Below, in pieces: positions 25,999-34,153 of a stretch of 64,000 nucleotides of DNA. Positions within the stretch are counted from its first letter, which is position 1. Each line of letters opens with the position of its first letter. The stretch comes from Kineosporia succinea. Its GTDB lineage: Bacteria; Actinomycetota; Actinomycetes; Actinomycetales; Kineosporiaceae. The stretch spans positions 7,313,241 through 7,377,240 of the forward strand of contig NZ_JAUSQZ010000001.1 of assembly GCF_030811555.1 (NCBI RefSeq), written 5' to 3'. The position numbers were made by a program, and so were the translations under genes. Under the pieces are notes generated by a model. It was not told where the DNA came from. It saw nothing but the letters and a program-made list of their open reading frames with translations, and made no database searches.

Positions 25999-26826
25999 TC
26001 AAACGGTTTTCGCCGACCGCAGCAGCTCGGTGATCGACGCCTTCATCGCCTCCACGAACGTCTCCCGTTCGTCGTCGCCCACCCGGTCGAGCGACAGGTA
26101 GGGATTGAGATCCTCCAGCTCGACCAGCAGGAGCTCCCCCTCGCGGGTCCGGCACGCGTCCACCCGCTGGATGCCGTGGTCGATGTCGTTCCAGTCGACG
26201 AACCGCTGGGCGAACGCCCGGTCGGCCGGGGTCGGCTCGTAGGGCGTCAGCTCCCAGCGCCGGGCCGGGTCGGGAGCGTACAGGGCGTAGTGCAGGGTGC
26301 GGTCGACGAAGTAGAACGACACCTCGTGCACGAAGTCGATGCGCGGCTGCACCAGGACGCCGTCGTAGTCCAGGGCGCCCAGCTCGTCGCGCCCCACGAA
26401 CCGCAGCCCGTGCGAGTCCGCCCCGAACACCGGCTTCACCACGTACCCGGCCGACTCCGGGAGGCGGACCGCCGCGTCCGGGGTCGTGACCGTCGGGATC
26501 ACCGGGAAACCGGCCGCCGACAGGTCGGGCAGGTACTGCTTGCCGAGCATGTCGGCCTTGCCGGTGAGCTGGGTGAACACGGGGACGCGGGCGGCGAGGG
26601 CCGCGGTGCGGAACCTCGCGTAGGCGGCCGGGTAGTGGATGACCGGCCCGGTGTTGCGCACCACCACGACGTCGAACGCGGGCATCAGGCGCTCGGCGTC
26701 GAGCGGGTGGGCCAGGGCCACGTCGAAACCGTCACGCAGCCGGGCGGACAGAGCGATGTCCTCGTCGCAGTAGCGGCGCCCGCGGGCCTGGTAGGTGAGG
26801 TCGGTCACGTACAGCAGGCGACTCAT
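25999..26826 (-). CDS. ATP-grasp family protein
   Basis: 275 residues without a signal peptide. FTQLTGKADMLGKQYLPDLS followed by GYVVKPVFGADSHGLRFVGR and GVLVQPRIDFVHEVSFYFVD are the ATP-grasp strands, and GELLLVELEDLNPYLSLDRV carries the Mg-binding E-x-N pattern. It is a carboxylate-amine/thiol ligase of the glutathione-synthetase/RimK-like kind; substrates are unknown. The ATG lies 6 nt after TATGGT (26838-26833), so the transcript is probably leaderless. It is divergent from the GH18-like gene 40 bp away. Confidence 0.82.
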   Translation of the reverse strand: MSRLLYVTDLTYQARGRRYCDEDIALSARLRDGFDVALAHPLDAERLMPAFDVVVVRNTGPVIHYPAAYARFRTAALAARVPVFTQLTGKADMLGKQYLPDLSAAGFPVIPTVTTPDAAVRLPESAGYVVKPVFGADSHGLRFVGRDELGALDYDGVLVQPRIDFVHEVSFYFVDRTLHYALYAPDPARRWELTPYEPTPADRAFAQRFVDWNDIDHGIQRVDACRTREGELLLVELEDLNPYLSLDRVGDDERETFVEAMKASITELLRSAKTV

Positions 26827-26832
26827 TCGGTC

Positions 26833-26838
26833 ACCATA
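26833..26838 (-). promoter_or_regulatory. -10 box of the ATP-grasp/GNAT pair
   Basis: TATGGT on the minus strand ending 6 nt before the ATG at 26826. No RBS is present. Confidence 0.5.
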
Positions 26839-26866
26839 CGGGATGTCGTGGGCCATGATTCGGGGC

Positions 26867-27886
26867 ATGAGCGACGAAAACCCCGCACCGCCCCCGAAGA
26901 AGCGGCGCCGGCGGGTGCTGTGGGTCGTCGGAGGGTTGCCGGCCGTCGTGCTCCTGATCGTCACGGGCACCGTCGGCACGTTCATGGCCTACGGCTCCGG
27001 CACGATCGACCGCACGGTGCGCAGCACCGGCAACGACGCCTACTGGCTCGGGCACGCCTGGGTCGACGGGCGCAGGACGCAGGCCGACGTCGACGCCCTG
27101 GCCGCACAGCTCGAGGGCACCGGCATCCGTGACCTGTACGTGCACGCGGGCCCGTACGCGGACGACGGCACGCTGGACGCCGCGAAGCGCCCGAAGGCGT
27201 CGTGGTTCATCGAGGCCGTGCACACCGCGATCCCCGGCGTGCGGGTGCAGGCCTGGCTGGGCAACAAGCTCGGCGACGACCGGCTGGACCTGTCGTCGGA
27301 GCAGTCCCGCGCCAACGTGCTGGCCGGCGTCGACAGCGTGCTGGCCGGCGGGTTCGACGGGGTGCACTTCGACTTCGAGCCCTCGAAGGACGGGAACGAG
27401 GACGTGCTGCGGGTTTTCGAGGCGACCCACGCGAAGACGCAGGCCGCGGGCAGGCTGCTGTCGGTGGCCACTCCCCCGGTCGACCCGCTGCCCGGGGCGC
27501 ACCTGCTGGCCGGTCTCGTTCCCACGCAGTCGCAGTGGAGCACCGGGTACCTGCGCCGGGTGGCGCAGACCGTCGACCAGATCGCCATCATGTCGTACGA
27601 CACCGCGCTGCCCAGCGAACGGGCCTACCGCGGTTACGTGCGCCGGCAGACCGAGGTCGCGCTCGACGTCGTCCCGCCCGACGTCACCCTGATCATCGGT
27701 GCCCCGGCCTACCACGACCGCAAGCTGGTGCGGTACGACTTCGCCGAGACGGTGGCCGCGGCGATCGGCGGGGTGCAGCTGGCCCGGCCCGACCGCCCGG
27801 TGGGGGTGGCGCTGTACGTCGACTTCGACGCCACCACAGGAGACTGGGACGCCTTCCGCCGCGACTGGTCGCCCGGGCAGCCGTGA
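26867..27886 (+). CDS. Membrane-anchored GH18-like glycosidase
   Basis: 339 residues. A short basic N-terminus (KKRRRR) is followed by one membrane segment (VLWVVGGLPAVVLLIVTGTV), placing the rest outside. The catalytic-type strand GGFDGVHFDFEPSKDG matches the GH18 DGxxxDxE pattern with Glu as acid. GIRDLYVHAGPYADDG and DQIAIMSYDTALP are further GH18-like barrel strands. It may be a chitinase-like, peptidoglycan- or glycan-modifying enzyme, or an inactive relative. The stop codon is the first codon of an 18-bp tandem repeat. Confidence 0.8.
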   Translation: MSDENPAPPPKKRRRRVLWVVGGLPAVVLLIVTGTVGTFMAYGSGTIDRTVRSTGNDAYWLGHAWVDGRRTQADVDALAAQLEGTGIRDLYVHAGPYADDGTLDAAKRPKASWFIEAVHTAIPGVRVQAWLGNKLGDDRLDLSSEQSRANVLAGVDSVLAGGFDGVHFDFEPSKDGNEDVLRVFEATHAKTQAAGRLLSVATPPVDPLPGAHLLAGLVPTQSQWSTGYLRRVAQTVDQIAIMSYDTALPSERAYRGYVRRQTEVALDVVPPDVTLIIGAPAYHDRKLVRYDFAETVAAAIGGVQLARPDRPVGVALYVDFDATTGDWDAFRRDWSPGQP

Positions 27887-28065
27887 ATGACTGCCCGGCC
27901 GTGAATGGCTGCCCGGCCGTGGATGGTTGGCCGGCCGTGGATGGTTGGCCGGCCGTGGGTGGTCACCCGGCCGCGGACGGTTGCCCGACGGTGAACGGCC
28001 TTGTGGCAAGCCGCGATTGACAGGCAGCCCGCGATGGACAGGCAGGCCGCGATGGACAGGCAGCC
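27883..28065. repeat. Two adjoining families of 18-bp tandem repeats
   Basis: Six units of the type GTGRATGGYTGCCCGGCC (27883-27990) with a decayed seventh, then three units of CGCGATKGACAGGCAGSC (28012-28065). The first unit contains the stop codon of the GH18-like gene. The block fills the space between two convergent genes, and no conventional terminator is present. Confidence 0.93.
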
Positions 28066-28083
28066 CGGCGCTGACCGGTCGGC

Positions 28084-29106
28084 CTACAGGTAACCCGCCG
28101 TGTAGGTCGCCGTTCTCGACACGATGCTCACCGGGGCGGTGTACTTGCCGGCCACCGCGGTGAGCAGCTGGACCTGGTAGGCGCCGCTCAGCACCGGGGC
28201 CTTGCAGCTGAGCTGCCGGTCGTGCTCGACCATGATGTCGGTGCAGGTCTTCAGTGACGTGATCAGCGTGGTGTTGGCGGTCAGGGTCTGGCCGCCGGGC
28301 ACGAACGCGACCACCGTTCCCGCCGTGTTGCTGAAGGTCTGCGCGTTGAACCCGGCTCCCTGCAGGGTGACGATGTTGCCGGCCACGCCGGTGCCGGTGG
28401 CCGGGACCACGGTGAGCACCTGCACGAAGCTGATCGAGTCGGTGCTCAGCACCGATCCGCCCTCGGCCGTCACGAGCACCTTGAACCCGGTGCCGGCCGC
28501 GTGGGCGGGCACGACGAGCGTCAGTTTCGTCGGGCTCACGTAGGTCACCTTGACCTTGAGCCCGTCGACGGACGCGGTGGTCGTGCGGGTGAAATTGGTT
28601 CCGGTGAGGTTCAGGACGGTGCCGCCGAAGACGGACGCGCGCGCGACCGCCGCCGTCGACTCGGCGAACGTCGTGGCCGTCGGGGGAAGGGCCGTGACGT
28701 ACACCCCGCCGCCCAGCAGGGTCGCCGGGGAGGTGGTGCCGTCGAAGGCGCAGAGCATCCAGCGCCCCGCGGTCAGGCCGGCGGCCGTGGTGGTCTGCAT
28801 CTTGGTCGCCGAGACCACGTTGTACGCGGCGGCGGCCGTGCCCACCGTCGGGTCGGTGCCGCAGGCCGTGCCCGACACGAACCGCACCGCCCTGACCCGC
28901 GAGGTACCGGTGGTGTCGGCGAAGTTCCGGCCCGTGACGGTGATCGAGGTCGAACCGGTGGACGAACCGCTGGCCGGGGACAGCTTGATCGTGGTGGTGG
29001 TGCCGGCCTCGGACGTGGTGCTGACGCCGAGCAGACCACCGAGCGCCAGGGCCAGGACGGCACCCAGACCCAGCGCCCGTCTGACTGACAACTTGGGGGT
29101 GAGCAT
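28084..29106 (-). CDS. Secreted IPT/TIG-repeat protein
   Basis: 340 residues from an ATG with GGAGGAG upstream. A signal peptide is seen (MLTPKLSVRRALGLGAVLAL, cut near SEAGTTT). The mature protein consists of three immunoglobulin-like TIG domains, recognisable by KLSPASGSSTGSTSITVTGRNF, then GGTVLNLTGTNFTRTTT, then ATGTGVAGNIVTLQGAGFN. Such proteins are surface or extracellular adhesins or carbohydrate-binding modules; no enzyme domain is present. It is transcribed alone, toward the GH18-like gene. Confidence 0.85.
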   Translation of the reverse strand: MLTPKLSVRRALGLGAVLALALGGLLGVSTTSEAGTTTTIKLSPASGSSTGSTSITVTGRNFADTTGTSRVRAVRFVSGTACGTDPTVGTAAAAYNVVSATKMQTTTAAGLTAGRWMLCAFDGTTSPATLLGGGVYVTALPPTATTFAESTAAVARASVFGGTVLNLTGTNFTRTTTASVDGLKVKVTYVSPTKLTLVVPAHAAGTGFKVLVTAEGGSVLSTDSISFVQVLTVVPATGTGVAGNIVTLQGAGFNAQTFSNTAGTVVAFVPGGQTLTANTTLITSLKTCTDIMVEHDRQLSCKAPVLSGAYQVQLLTAVAGKYTAPVSIVSRTATYTAGYL

Positions 29107-29191
29107 GCGTCTCCTCCGTGAGACTTCTTCCGGGTTCCTCGTGAACCCCTTGAGCACGGATGTCGACAGCCGGACGGTGCTTCATCAACTC

Positions 29192-29260
29192 CGCAGCGTC
29201 ACTGTCACCCGGTCGGCCCACCCCGGCGGCTGGGCCGACCGACGCGTAGGTGACGCTGCG
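29192..29260 (-). ncRNA. Nested stem-loop in the leader of the TIG-protein gene
   Basis: Outer 11-bp perfect stem (29192-29202 with 29250-29260, CGCAGCGTCAC/GTGACGCTGCG) encloses an inner 11-bp perfect stem (29210-29220 with 29231-29241, CGGTCGGCCCA/TGGGCCGACCG), with internal loops of 7 and 8 nt. It lies 86-154 nt upstream of the ATG on the minus strand. It does not match a riboswitch class that I recognise. It could be a 5' leader control element or a DNA structure between divergent genes. Confidence 0.45.
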
Positions 29261-29458
29261 ACGCCGGCACCCTTCTTCCGTCCCTCCAGCACCTCGCTGC
29301 TCACGAATCCCCCTGGCGCAGAGGGCTAAACCCGGTAGGACTGCAGCACACCTGCACCCGTCGGAACCCGCCCTGCCCCGACCCTTCAACTTTCTTGGCC
29401 AGTAGGTTCCGCGGCGACCACGATGGCCCCACCACTGGTCCGAAACGTGAGGTGCCGC

Positions 29459-29518
29459 ATGGAGATCCTGATCATCCTGCTCGTCGTCTGGATCGGGTTC
29501 CACCTCGTGAGGAAGTGA
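29459..29518 (+). CDS. 19-aa hydrophobic peptide (candidate small membrane protein)
   Basis: MEILIILLVVWIGFHLVRK, preceded by GAGGTG 4 nt before the ATG. The composition (one uninterrupted hydrophobic segment plus a C-terminal Arg-Lys) is that of a single-pass micropeptide. It lies 42 bp before the multicopper oxidase gene on the same strand and might be co-transcribed. Too short for homology; support is the RBS and membrane-like composition only. Confidence 0.35.
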   Translation: MEILIILLVVWIGFHLVRK

Positions 29519-29560
29519 CCCGCCCGCCGGTCCACCGCGACCACCCGGGACACTGGGGGC

Positions 29561-31138
29561 ATGCACCCGCACGCCCCCTCGCGCCGCACCCTGTTCCGCC
29601 TGGCCCTGACCGGTCTCACCGGGGCCGGCGCCCCGCTCCTGCTCACCGGGTGCGGCGGCCGGTCCGAGAACAGCAGTGCGAACGTCAGCACGCAGGGCAG
29701 CGCCGGGCGCCTGCTGCCCAGTGAGGCCCCCCTCCCCGAACCGTTCGGGCGCGCACTGCCCGTCCCGCGCGTCCTCAAGCCGGTTCGCACCGAGCCGGGC
29801 ACCGACTACTACGAGATCACCCAGAAGACCGGAACCGCCCGCATCCTCGACGATCTCGAGACCCCGGTGTGGGGTTACGACGGCACGTTCCCCGGCCCCA
29901 CGATCGTGTCGCAGCGCGGGCGGCGCACCGTGGTCACGCACACCAACGAACTGCCCGTGCCCGTGGTGGTGCACCTGCACGGAGGGCGCGTCGCCGCCGA
30001 CCAGGACGGCTACCCCACCGACTACCTGCACCCGGTCACGGGGCGGGTGGCCGACCACCACGGCGGCGGGCTCAACGGCGCCCAGGGCACACGTGACTAC
30101 GTGTACGACATCGACCAGCCCGCGGCCACCCTCTGGTACCACGACCACCGCATGGATTTCACCGGGCCGGCGGTCTACCGGGGCCTGGCGGGCTTCCACC
30201 TGATCGAGGACGCGTCGGAGGACTCCCTGGGGCTGCCGTCGGGTGAGCGGGACATCCCCCTGATGATCGCGGACCGCTCGTTCGCGGCCGACGGCTCGTT
30301 CCTCTATCCCTCGACCGACCCCTCGCTGACGAAAGTGCCCGGTGTGAGCGCCGATTACATGAGCGGGGTGCTCGGCGACTGCGTGCTGGTGAACGGGGCC
30401 GCGTGGCCGGAGCTCGAGGTGAAGGCGGTGAGGTACCGGTTCCGGATCCTCAACGCCGCCAACGCCCGGCGTTTCCGGCTGCGGCTCGACGACGGCCCGG
30501 AGTTCGTGCAGATCGGCAGCGACCAGGGCCTTCTCGCCGCCCCGGTCACCCGCACGCGTATCGACGTGGCCCAGGGCGAGCGGTTCGACGTGGTGGTGGA
30601 CTTCTCCGGGTACGCCGCCGGCTCGGAGATCACGATGGTCAACGAGCGGGGTGACGGCCCGACGGCCCAGGTGATGCGGTTCGTGGTCACCGGACCCGCC
30701 GGCGACGACAGCCGGGTGCCCGAGAAGCTCGGCGCCGTCGAGGAACTCAGCGGGAGCGACGTGGTGGCGACGCGCTCGTTCACGTTCCGCCGGGGCGGGG
30801 CCAAGGCGCACGGCATGTCGCTGTGGACCGTGAACGGTGAGGCCTTCGACCCGGAGACCGTGCTGGCCACGGTGAAGCTGGGCACGGTGGAGCGGTGGAC
30901 GGTGGTGGCGCAGAACAACGAGCACCCGTTCCACGTGCACCTCGGCGCTTTTCAGGTGCTGGGCAACACCTCGGCCGGGCACGTCGACGAGGGCTGGAAG
31001 GACACCGTGAACCTCGACAACGGCGGACGCGCGGAGCTGCTGGTGCGCTTCGACCGGAACCGGGGTGCGGCGGTGCTGCACTGCCACAACCTGGAACACG
31101 AGGACATGATGATGATGGCGAACTTCGAGATCGTCTGA
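29561..31138 (+). CDS. Multicopper oxidase, exported lipoprotein
   Basis: 525 residues. The N-terminus has basic residues, a hydrophobic run and LLTGCGG, which suggests a Tat-type lipoprotein. Copper ligands are visible: HLHGG (His138, His140), WYHDH in the second segment, HPFHVH, and HCHNLEHEDMM (H507-C508-H509, H513, axial Met518). The methionine tail DMMMM may help oxidise metal ions. The family oxidises phenols, bilirubin or metals (Cu, Mn, Fe) with O2 reduced to water. The substrate here is not known. Confidence 0.95.
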   Translation: MHPHAPSRRTLFRLALTGLTGAGAPLLLTGCGGRSENSSANVSTQGSAGRLLPSEAPLPEPFGRALPVPRVLKPVRTEPGTDYYEITQKTGTARILDDLETPVWGYDGTFPGPTIVSQRGRRTVVTHTNELPVPVVVHLHGGRVAADQDGYPTDYLHPVTGRVADHHGGGLNGAQGTRDYVYDIDQPAATLWYHDHRMDFTGPAVYRGLAGFHLIEDASEDSLGLPSGERDIPLMIADRSFAADGSFLYPSTDPSLTKVPGVSADYMSGVLGDCVLVNGAAWPELEVKAVRYRFRILNAANARRFRLRLDDGPEFVQIGSDQGLLAAPVTRTRIDVAQGERFDVVVDFSGYAAGSEITMVNERGDGPTAQVMRFVVTGPAGDDSRVPEKLGAVEELSGSDVVATRSFTFRRGGAKAHGMSLWTVNGEAFDPETVLATVKLGTVERWTVVAQNNEHPFHVHLGAFQVLGNTSAGHVDEGWKDTVNLDNGGRAELLVRFDRNRGAAVLHCHNLEHEDMMMMANFEIV

Positions 31139-31186
31139 GCGGGGCGGGCCTTGACGGCGCAGCGCACCGCGTGGGCACCATGCCTC

Positions 31187-31354
31187 ATGACCGACAACGC
31201 GAACCTCAAGAGGAACACCGACGACTACGCGGTCAAGGCGGCCGAGGTGGCGGCCAAGCTCAAGCCCGGCACGTACGACGCGGTGCAGGCGCTGGCCCTG
31301 GTGTCGATCGCGAGCAGCCTGGCCCGCATCGCGGATCAGCTCGAGCAGCGCTGA
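31187..31354 (+). CDS. Hypothetical 55-aa protein
   Basis: Begins MTDNANLKRNTDDYAVKAAE and ends in an amphipathic helix (LALVSIASSLARIADQLEQR). It is Ala-rich and predicted helical, with no cysteine or membrane segment. It follows the multicopper oxidase by 48 bp on the same strand. No RBS is strong, and a longer start at 31151 is less likely. The family is unknown; small helical proteins of this kind are often conserved only within an order. Confidence 0.55.
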   Translation: MTDNANLKRNTDDYAVKAAEVAAKLKPGTYDAVQALALVSIASSLARIADQLEQR

Positions 31355-31358
31355 GCGC

Positions 31359-31387
31359 AGGCGGGGGCGCGCCCCGGTGCCCCGCCT
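31359..31387. terminator. Hairpin between convergent genes
   Basis: AGGCGGGG (31359-31366) pairs with CCCCGCCT (31380-31387), enclosing a second small palindrome GGGGCGCGCCCC. It lies between the 55-aa gene and the end of the convergent membrane-protein gene. Confidence 0.5.
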
Positions 31388-31974
31388 CACACGCTCGTGC
31401 GGCCGCTGGGCCGGCCGCTGGGCCGATCGCCGGGCCGATCGCCGGGCCGATCGCCGGGCCGGTCGCCGGGCCGGTCGCCGGTGGGGAGGGTGAGCAGCAG
31501 CCGGTCGAGCACGACGGCCGAGACCCCCCAGATCAGCACGGCGACCAGGTAGTGGCAGTACATCGCCCCGAGATACCCCGGGCCGCCCCAGGCGTTGGTG
31601 GTGAAGTCGGGGGCGAGGCCGCCGACGACCTGCACACCACTGCGCCACAGGTCGTAGGCGTTGAGCAGGAGCAGGAACCCGACGGCGGCCCGGCGCAGGT
31701 GGCCCCCGCACTGCACCGTGGCGGCCAGCCGCCGCACCGCGCGGGAGCGGTACGGGGCGATCAGCACCGCGGCACCCCGGCGGCGCACCTCGAGCAGGGC
31801 CCACAGCCCCGTCACGGCCGTGAGCACGATGAACACCGGCCAGGCGTCGGTGCCCGGCACCTGCCGGTCGGTCGGCGTGCCGGCGGCCAGGTAGAACGGC
31901 ACACCGCTCACGACACCCAGGCCGAACAGGGCAGCGGCGACCGAGACGGCCCTGAGGGAAAGCATTTTGGTCAT
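31387..31974 (-). CDS. Membrane protein of unknown function with GDRP-repeat tail
   Basis: 195 residues from MTKMLSLRAVS (31974), with four hydrophobic segments (AVSVAAALFGLGVVSGVPFY, WPVFIVLTAVTGLWALLEVR, AAVGFLLLLNAYDLW, YCHYLVAVLIWGVSAVVLD). No family is recognised. The C-terminus is low-complexity (GDRP repeats then SGRPSGR), encoded by a perfect 12-bp tandem repeat, and is probably cytoplasmic. A neighbouring two-component system lies divergently upstream; linkage is unproven. Confidence 0.7.
   Translation of the reverse strand: MTKMLSLRAVSVAAALFGLGVVSGVPFYLAAGTPTDRQVPGTDAWPVFIVLTAVTGLWALLEVRRRGAAVLIAPYRSRAVRRLAATVQCGGHLRRAAVGFLLLLNAYDLWRSGVQVVGGLAPDFTTNAWGGPGYLGAMYCHYLVAVLIWGVSAVVLDRLLLTLPTGDRPGDRPGDRPGDRPGDRPSGRPSGRTSV
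31408..31479. repeat. 12-bp in-frame tandem repeat in a C-terminal tail
   Basis: Six 12-bp units of the type GGGCCGRTCGCC, encoding the charged four-residue repeat at the C-terminus of the membrane protein on the minus strand. Confidence 0.9.
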
Positions 31975-32077
31975 GTCCCGAGCCTGCCCGCCGCCCGTCG
32001 CCCGCGCGTCACTCCCCAGGACGAAGCCCGCACGCGGCGTCATTCTCAGGAGTGACGCCGGCCGGCGGATCCTGCTC

Positions 32078-32083
32078 TAGCGT
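32078..32083 (+). promoter_or_regulatory. -10 box of the sensor kinase gene
   Basis: TAGCGT ending 7 nt before the GTG at 32091, which supports that codon as a leaderless start. Confidence 0.4.
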
Positions 32084-32090
32084 GCTGCGG

Positions 32091-33434
32091 GTGGACGTAC
32101 TCATCGCGCTGGGCGCCTTCGCCCTGACCACCCTGCCGGTCCTGGCCGGGCTCGTCGACGGGCACGGTCCGCTCGGGGTGATCGCCGCGCTGGGGCTGCT
32201 CACGGCGGCGCCCCTGGCGTTCCGGCGCCGGTGGCCCCGGGCGGTGACCCTCGTGGTCGTCCTGGCCCTGGTGATCGGCGCGCTGGCCGAGATCCGGTTC
32301 ACGGCGTGGGTCAGCAACGCCGGGCCGGCGCTGGGCGTCGCCGTGTTCACCCTGGCCGAGCGCTACCCGCGCCGGGCCTCGGCCTGGATGGCAGCGGCGG
32401 CCATCGGGGCGGTCACCACGAGCGAGATCGTGGGCTACGTGGTGCATCCCGGCACCGACCAGAACGCCGTGCACCTGCTCATCGGGCCGGCCGGATGGCT
32501 GCTGGGGCGGGCGCTGCGCACCCGACGCGAGGTCGAGGCCCAGCTACGGGCCGAGCGGGCCCGGCGGGAGGCCGAGGCCGAGCGGCGCATCCGGGTCGAA
32601 GAACGGCTCCGGGTCTCGGCCGACGTTCACGACATCGTCTCGCACGCCCTGGCCCTGATCGCCGTGCGGGCGGGGGTCGCGCGGATGGTGCTGCAGCAGC
32701 GTCCCGGCGAGGCCCGCTCCGCGCTCTCCGCGATCGAGGGGGCCAGCCGTACCGCGCTCGATGAGCTGCGTGCCGTGCTCCGCGACGAGTCCCTCGGCGG
32801 TGCCGGGCCCTCGCGGCCGTCGCTCGCCGACGTGCGTCCGCTGGTCGAGTCCACGCGACGCGACGGGCTGCCCGTCGACCTGGTGTTTCCCGACGATCTC
32901 GGGGCCTCTCCCCTGGTCGAGGAGTCGGCGTACCGCATCACCCAGGAAGCACTCACCAACGTGGTGCGGCACGCGGGTGCGGTGGCCACCCGGGTCGAGC
33001 TGTCCGGCGACGGGCGGATCCTGGTGATCGACGTGCTGAACGGCCGGGGGCTGCCGGGCGACGGCTCGCCGGGCAGCGGGCTGGGGCTGGCCGGGATGCG
33101 GCGGCGGGTGGAACTCCACGGTGGTTCGCTCGAGACCGGGGCCACCCACGACGGTGGCTTCCGGGTGAAGGCGACCCTGCCGGCCTCCGGAACCGCTGAG
33201 GAAGGCGTGAGAACCGCGCGCGAGCGCGAGAGAACCGCCGGCCAGCCCACGGGAACCACCGACGAGCGCGAGACAACCGCAGGCGGGCGCGAGAGAACCA
33301 CCGGCCAGCCCACAGGAACCACCGACGAGCGCGAGACAACCGCGCGCGAGCGCGAGAGAACCACCGGCGCGGGCCAGGGCACCGCGGGCGAGCGCGACGT
33401 CACCACAGACGAGCGAGCGGGATCGGCCCAATGA
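32091..33434 (+). CDS. NarL-type sensor histidine kinase with repetitive tail
   Basis: 447 residues. About five N-terminal membrane helices (VDVLIALGAFALTTLPVLAG and following) replace a large sensor domain. The HisKA_3 phosphoacceptor is in RVSADVHDIVSHALALIAVR, and the ATPase end carries EEAYRITQEALTNVVRHAG-like and GLGLAGMRRRVELHGGSLET motifs. A C-terminal tail of about 75 residues has two copies of a 21-residue Arg/Glu/Thr-rich repeat, absent from typical family members. The tail overlaps the response regulator start by 4 bp. The start is uncertain: GTGs at 32052 and 32082 are also in frame. Confidence 0.9.
   Translation: MDVLIALGAFALTTLPVLAGLVDGHGPLGVIAALGLLTAAPLAFRRRWPRAVTLVVVLALVIGALAEIRFTAWVSNAGPALGVAVFTLAERYPRRASAWMAAAAIGAVTTSEIVGYVVHPGTDQNAVHLLIGPAGWLLGRALRTRREVEAQLRAERARREAEAERRIRVEERLRVSADVHDIVSHALALIAVRAGVARMVLQQRPGEARSALSAIEGASRTALDELRAVLRDESLGGAGPSRPSLADVRPLVESTRRDGLPVDLVFPDDLGASPLVEESAYRITQEALTNVVRHAGAVATRVELSGDGRILVIDVLNGRGLPGDGSPGSGLGLAGMRRRVELHGGSLETGATHDGGFRVKATLPASGTAEEGVRTARERERTAGQPTGTTDERETTAGGRERTTGQPTGTTDERETTARERERTTGAGQGTAGERDVTTDERAGSAQ
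33228..33365 (+). repeat. 63-bp in-frame tandem repeat in the kinase tail
   Basis: Two complete 63-bp (21-codon) units beginning GAGAGAACC at 33228 and 33291, with a third partial unit from 33354. Encodes a repetitive charged extension containing GQPTGTTDERETTA. Confidence 0.9.
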
Positions 33435-34108
33435 TCTCGGTGATGCTGGTCGACGACGAGGCGCTGATCCGGGCGGGTCTTCGTGTGCTCATCGAGGCCT
33501 CGGAGGGATTCACGTGCGTGGGTGAAGCCGCTGACGGCGCCACCGCGGTGCGGCAGTGCCGGGCGCTGCGGCCCGACGTCGTGCTCATGGACATCCGCAT
33601 GCCGGGCATGGACGGCCTCGAGGCGACGCGGCACATCAGCGCCGACGCGTCCCTGCTCACGCGGGTGCTGATCGTGACGACGTTCGGCGAGGATCCCCAT
33701 GTCTTCGCCGCGCTTCGCAGCGGGGCCAGCGGTTTCGTGCTCAAGGACACCCCGCCCGAAGACCTGCTCACCGCCGTCGAGGTGGTCGCGGCCGGTGAGT
33801 CGCTGCTGTCGCCCTCGGTCACGACCGGGCTGATCAAGGCGTTCGTGGCCATCCCCGACACGAGGGCCCGTCCCTGGCGCCGGGCGAAGCCCGACGGCCG
33901 GCTCGCCCACCTCACCGACCGCGAGCGGGAGATCCTGCTGCGGGTGGCCGCGGGGCTGTCGAACACCGAGATCGCAGCGGTGCTGACGGTGAGCCTGAAC
34001 ACCGTGAAGACCCATGTGAGCAGGCTTTTGACCAAGCTGGGGTGCCGTGACCGGGCTCAGCTGGTGGTGGTGGCCTACGAGTGTGGGCTCGTGGTCGCCG
34101 GGCAGTGA
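33431..34108 (+). CDS. NarL/LuxR family response regulator
   Basis: 225 residues. The receiver domain has DDE (8-10), the phosphoacceptor Asp54 in VVLMDIRMPGMDG, and Lys in GFVLKDTPPE. The LuxR HTH is at the C-terminus (LTDREREILLRVAAGLSNTE, then SLNTVKTHVSRLLTKLGCRD). The ATG overlaps the kinase stop as ATGA, so the pair is coupled. The receiver-HTH linker holds a basic stretch (RARPWRRAKPDGR). Targets are unknown; its nearest neighbours are the secreted repeat protein and the ddl operon. Confidence 0.95.
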   Translation: MISVMLVDDEALIRAGLRVLIEASEGFTCVGEAADGATAVRQCRALRPDVVLMDIRMPGMDGLEATRHISADASLLTRVLIVTTFGEDPHVFAALRSGASGFVLKDTPPEDLLTAVEVVAAGESLLSPSVTTGLIKAFVAIPDTRARPWRRAKPDGRLAHLTDREREILLRVAAGLSNTEIAAVLTVSLNTVKTHVSRLLTKLGCRDRAQLVVVAYECGLVVAGQ

Positions 34109-34113
34109 TCCGT

Positions 34114-34144
34114 GGCCGCGGGGCCCGGCGAGGGCCCCGCGGCC
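34114..34144. terminator. Strong bidirectional hairpin
   Basis: Perfect 13-bp GC stem GGCCGCGGGGCCC / GGGCCCCGCGGCC with loop GGCGA, placed between the convergent response regulator and secreted-protein genes (6 bp after one stop, 9 bp before the other). Confidence 0.85.
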
Positions 34145-34153
34145 GGAACTGGT

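Noticed and set aside
29261-29400. c-di-AMP or c-di-GMP riboswitch upstream of the TIG protein
   Set aside because: A GGGACG-like string occurs, but the conserved core elements of either class cannot be found.
26831-31804. 1657-codon open frame on the minus strand
   Set aside because: It crosses real genes on both strands and intergenic repeats; a by-product of GC bias, with no conserved motif.
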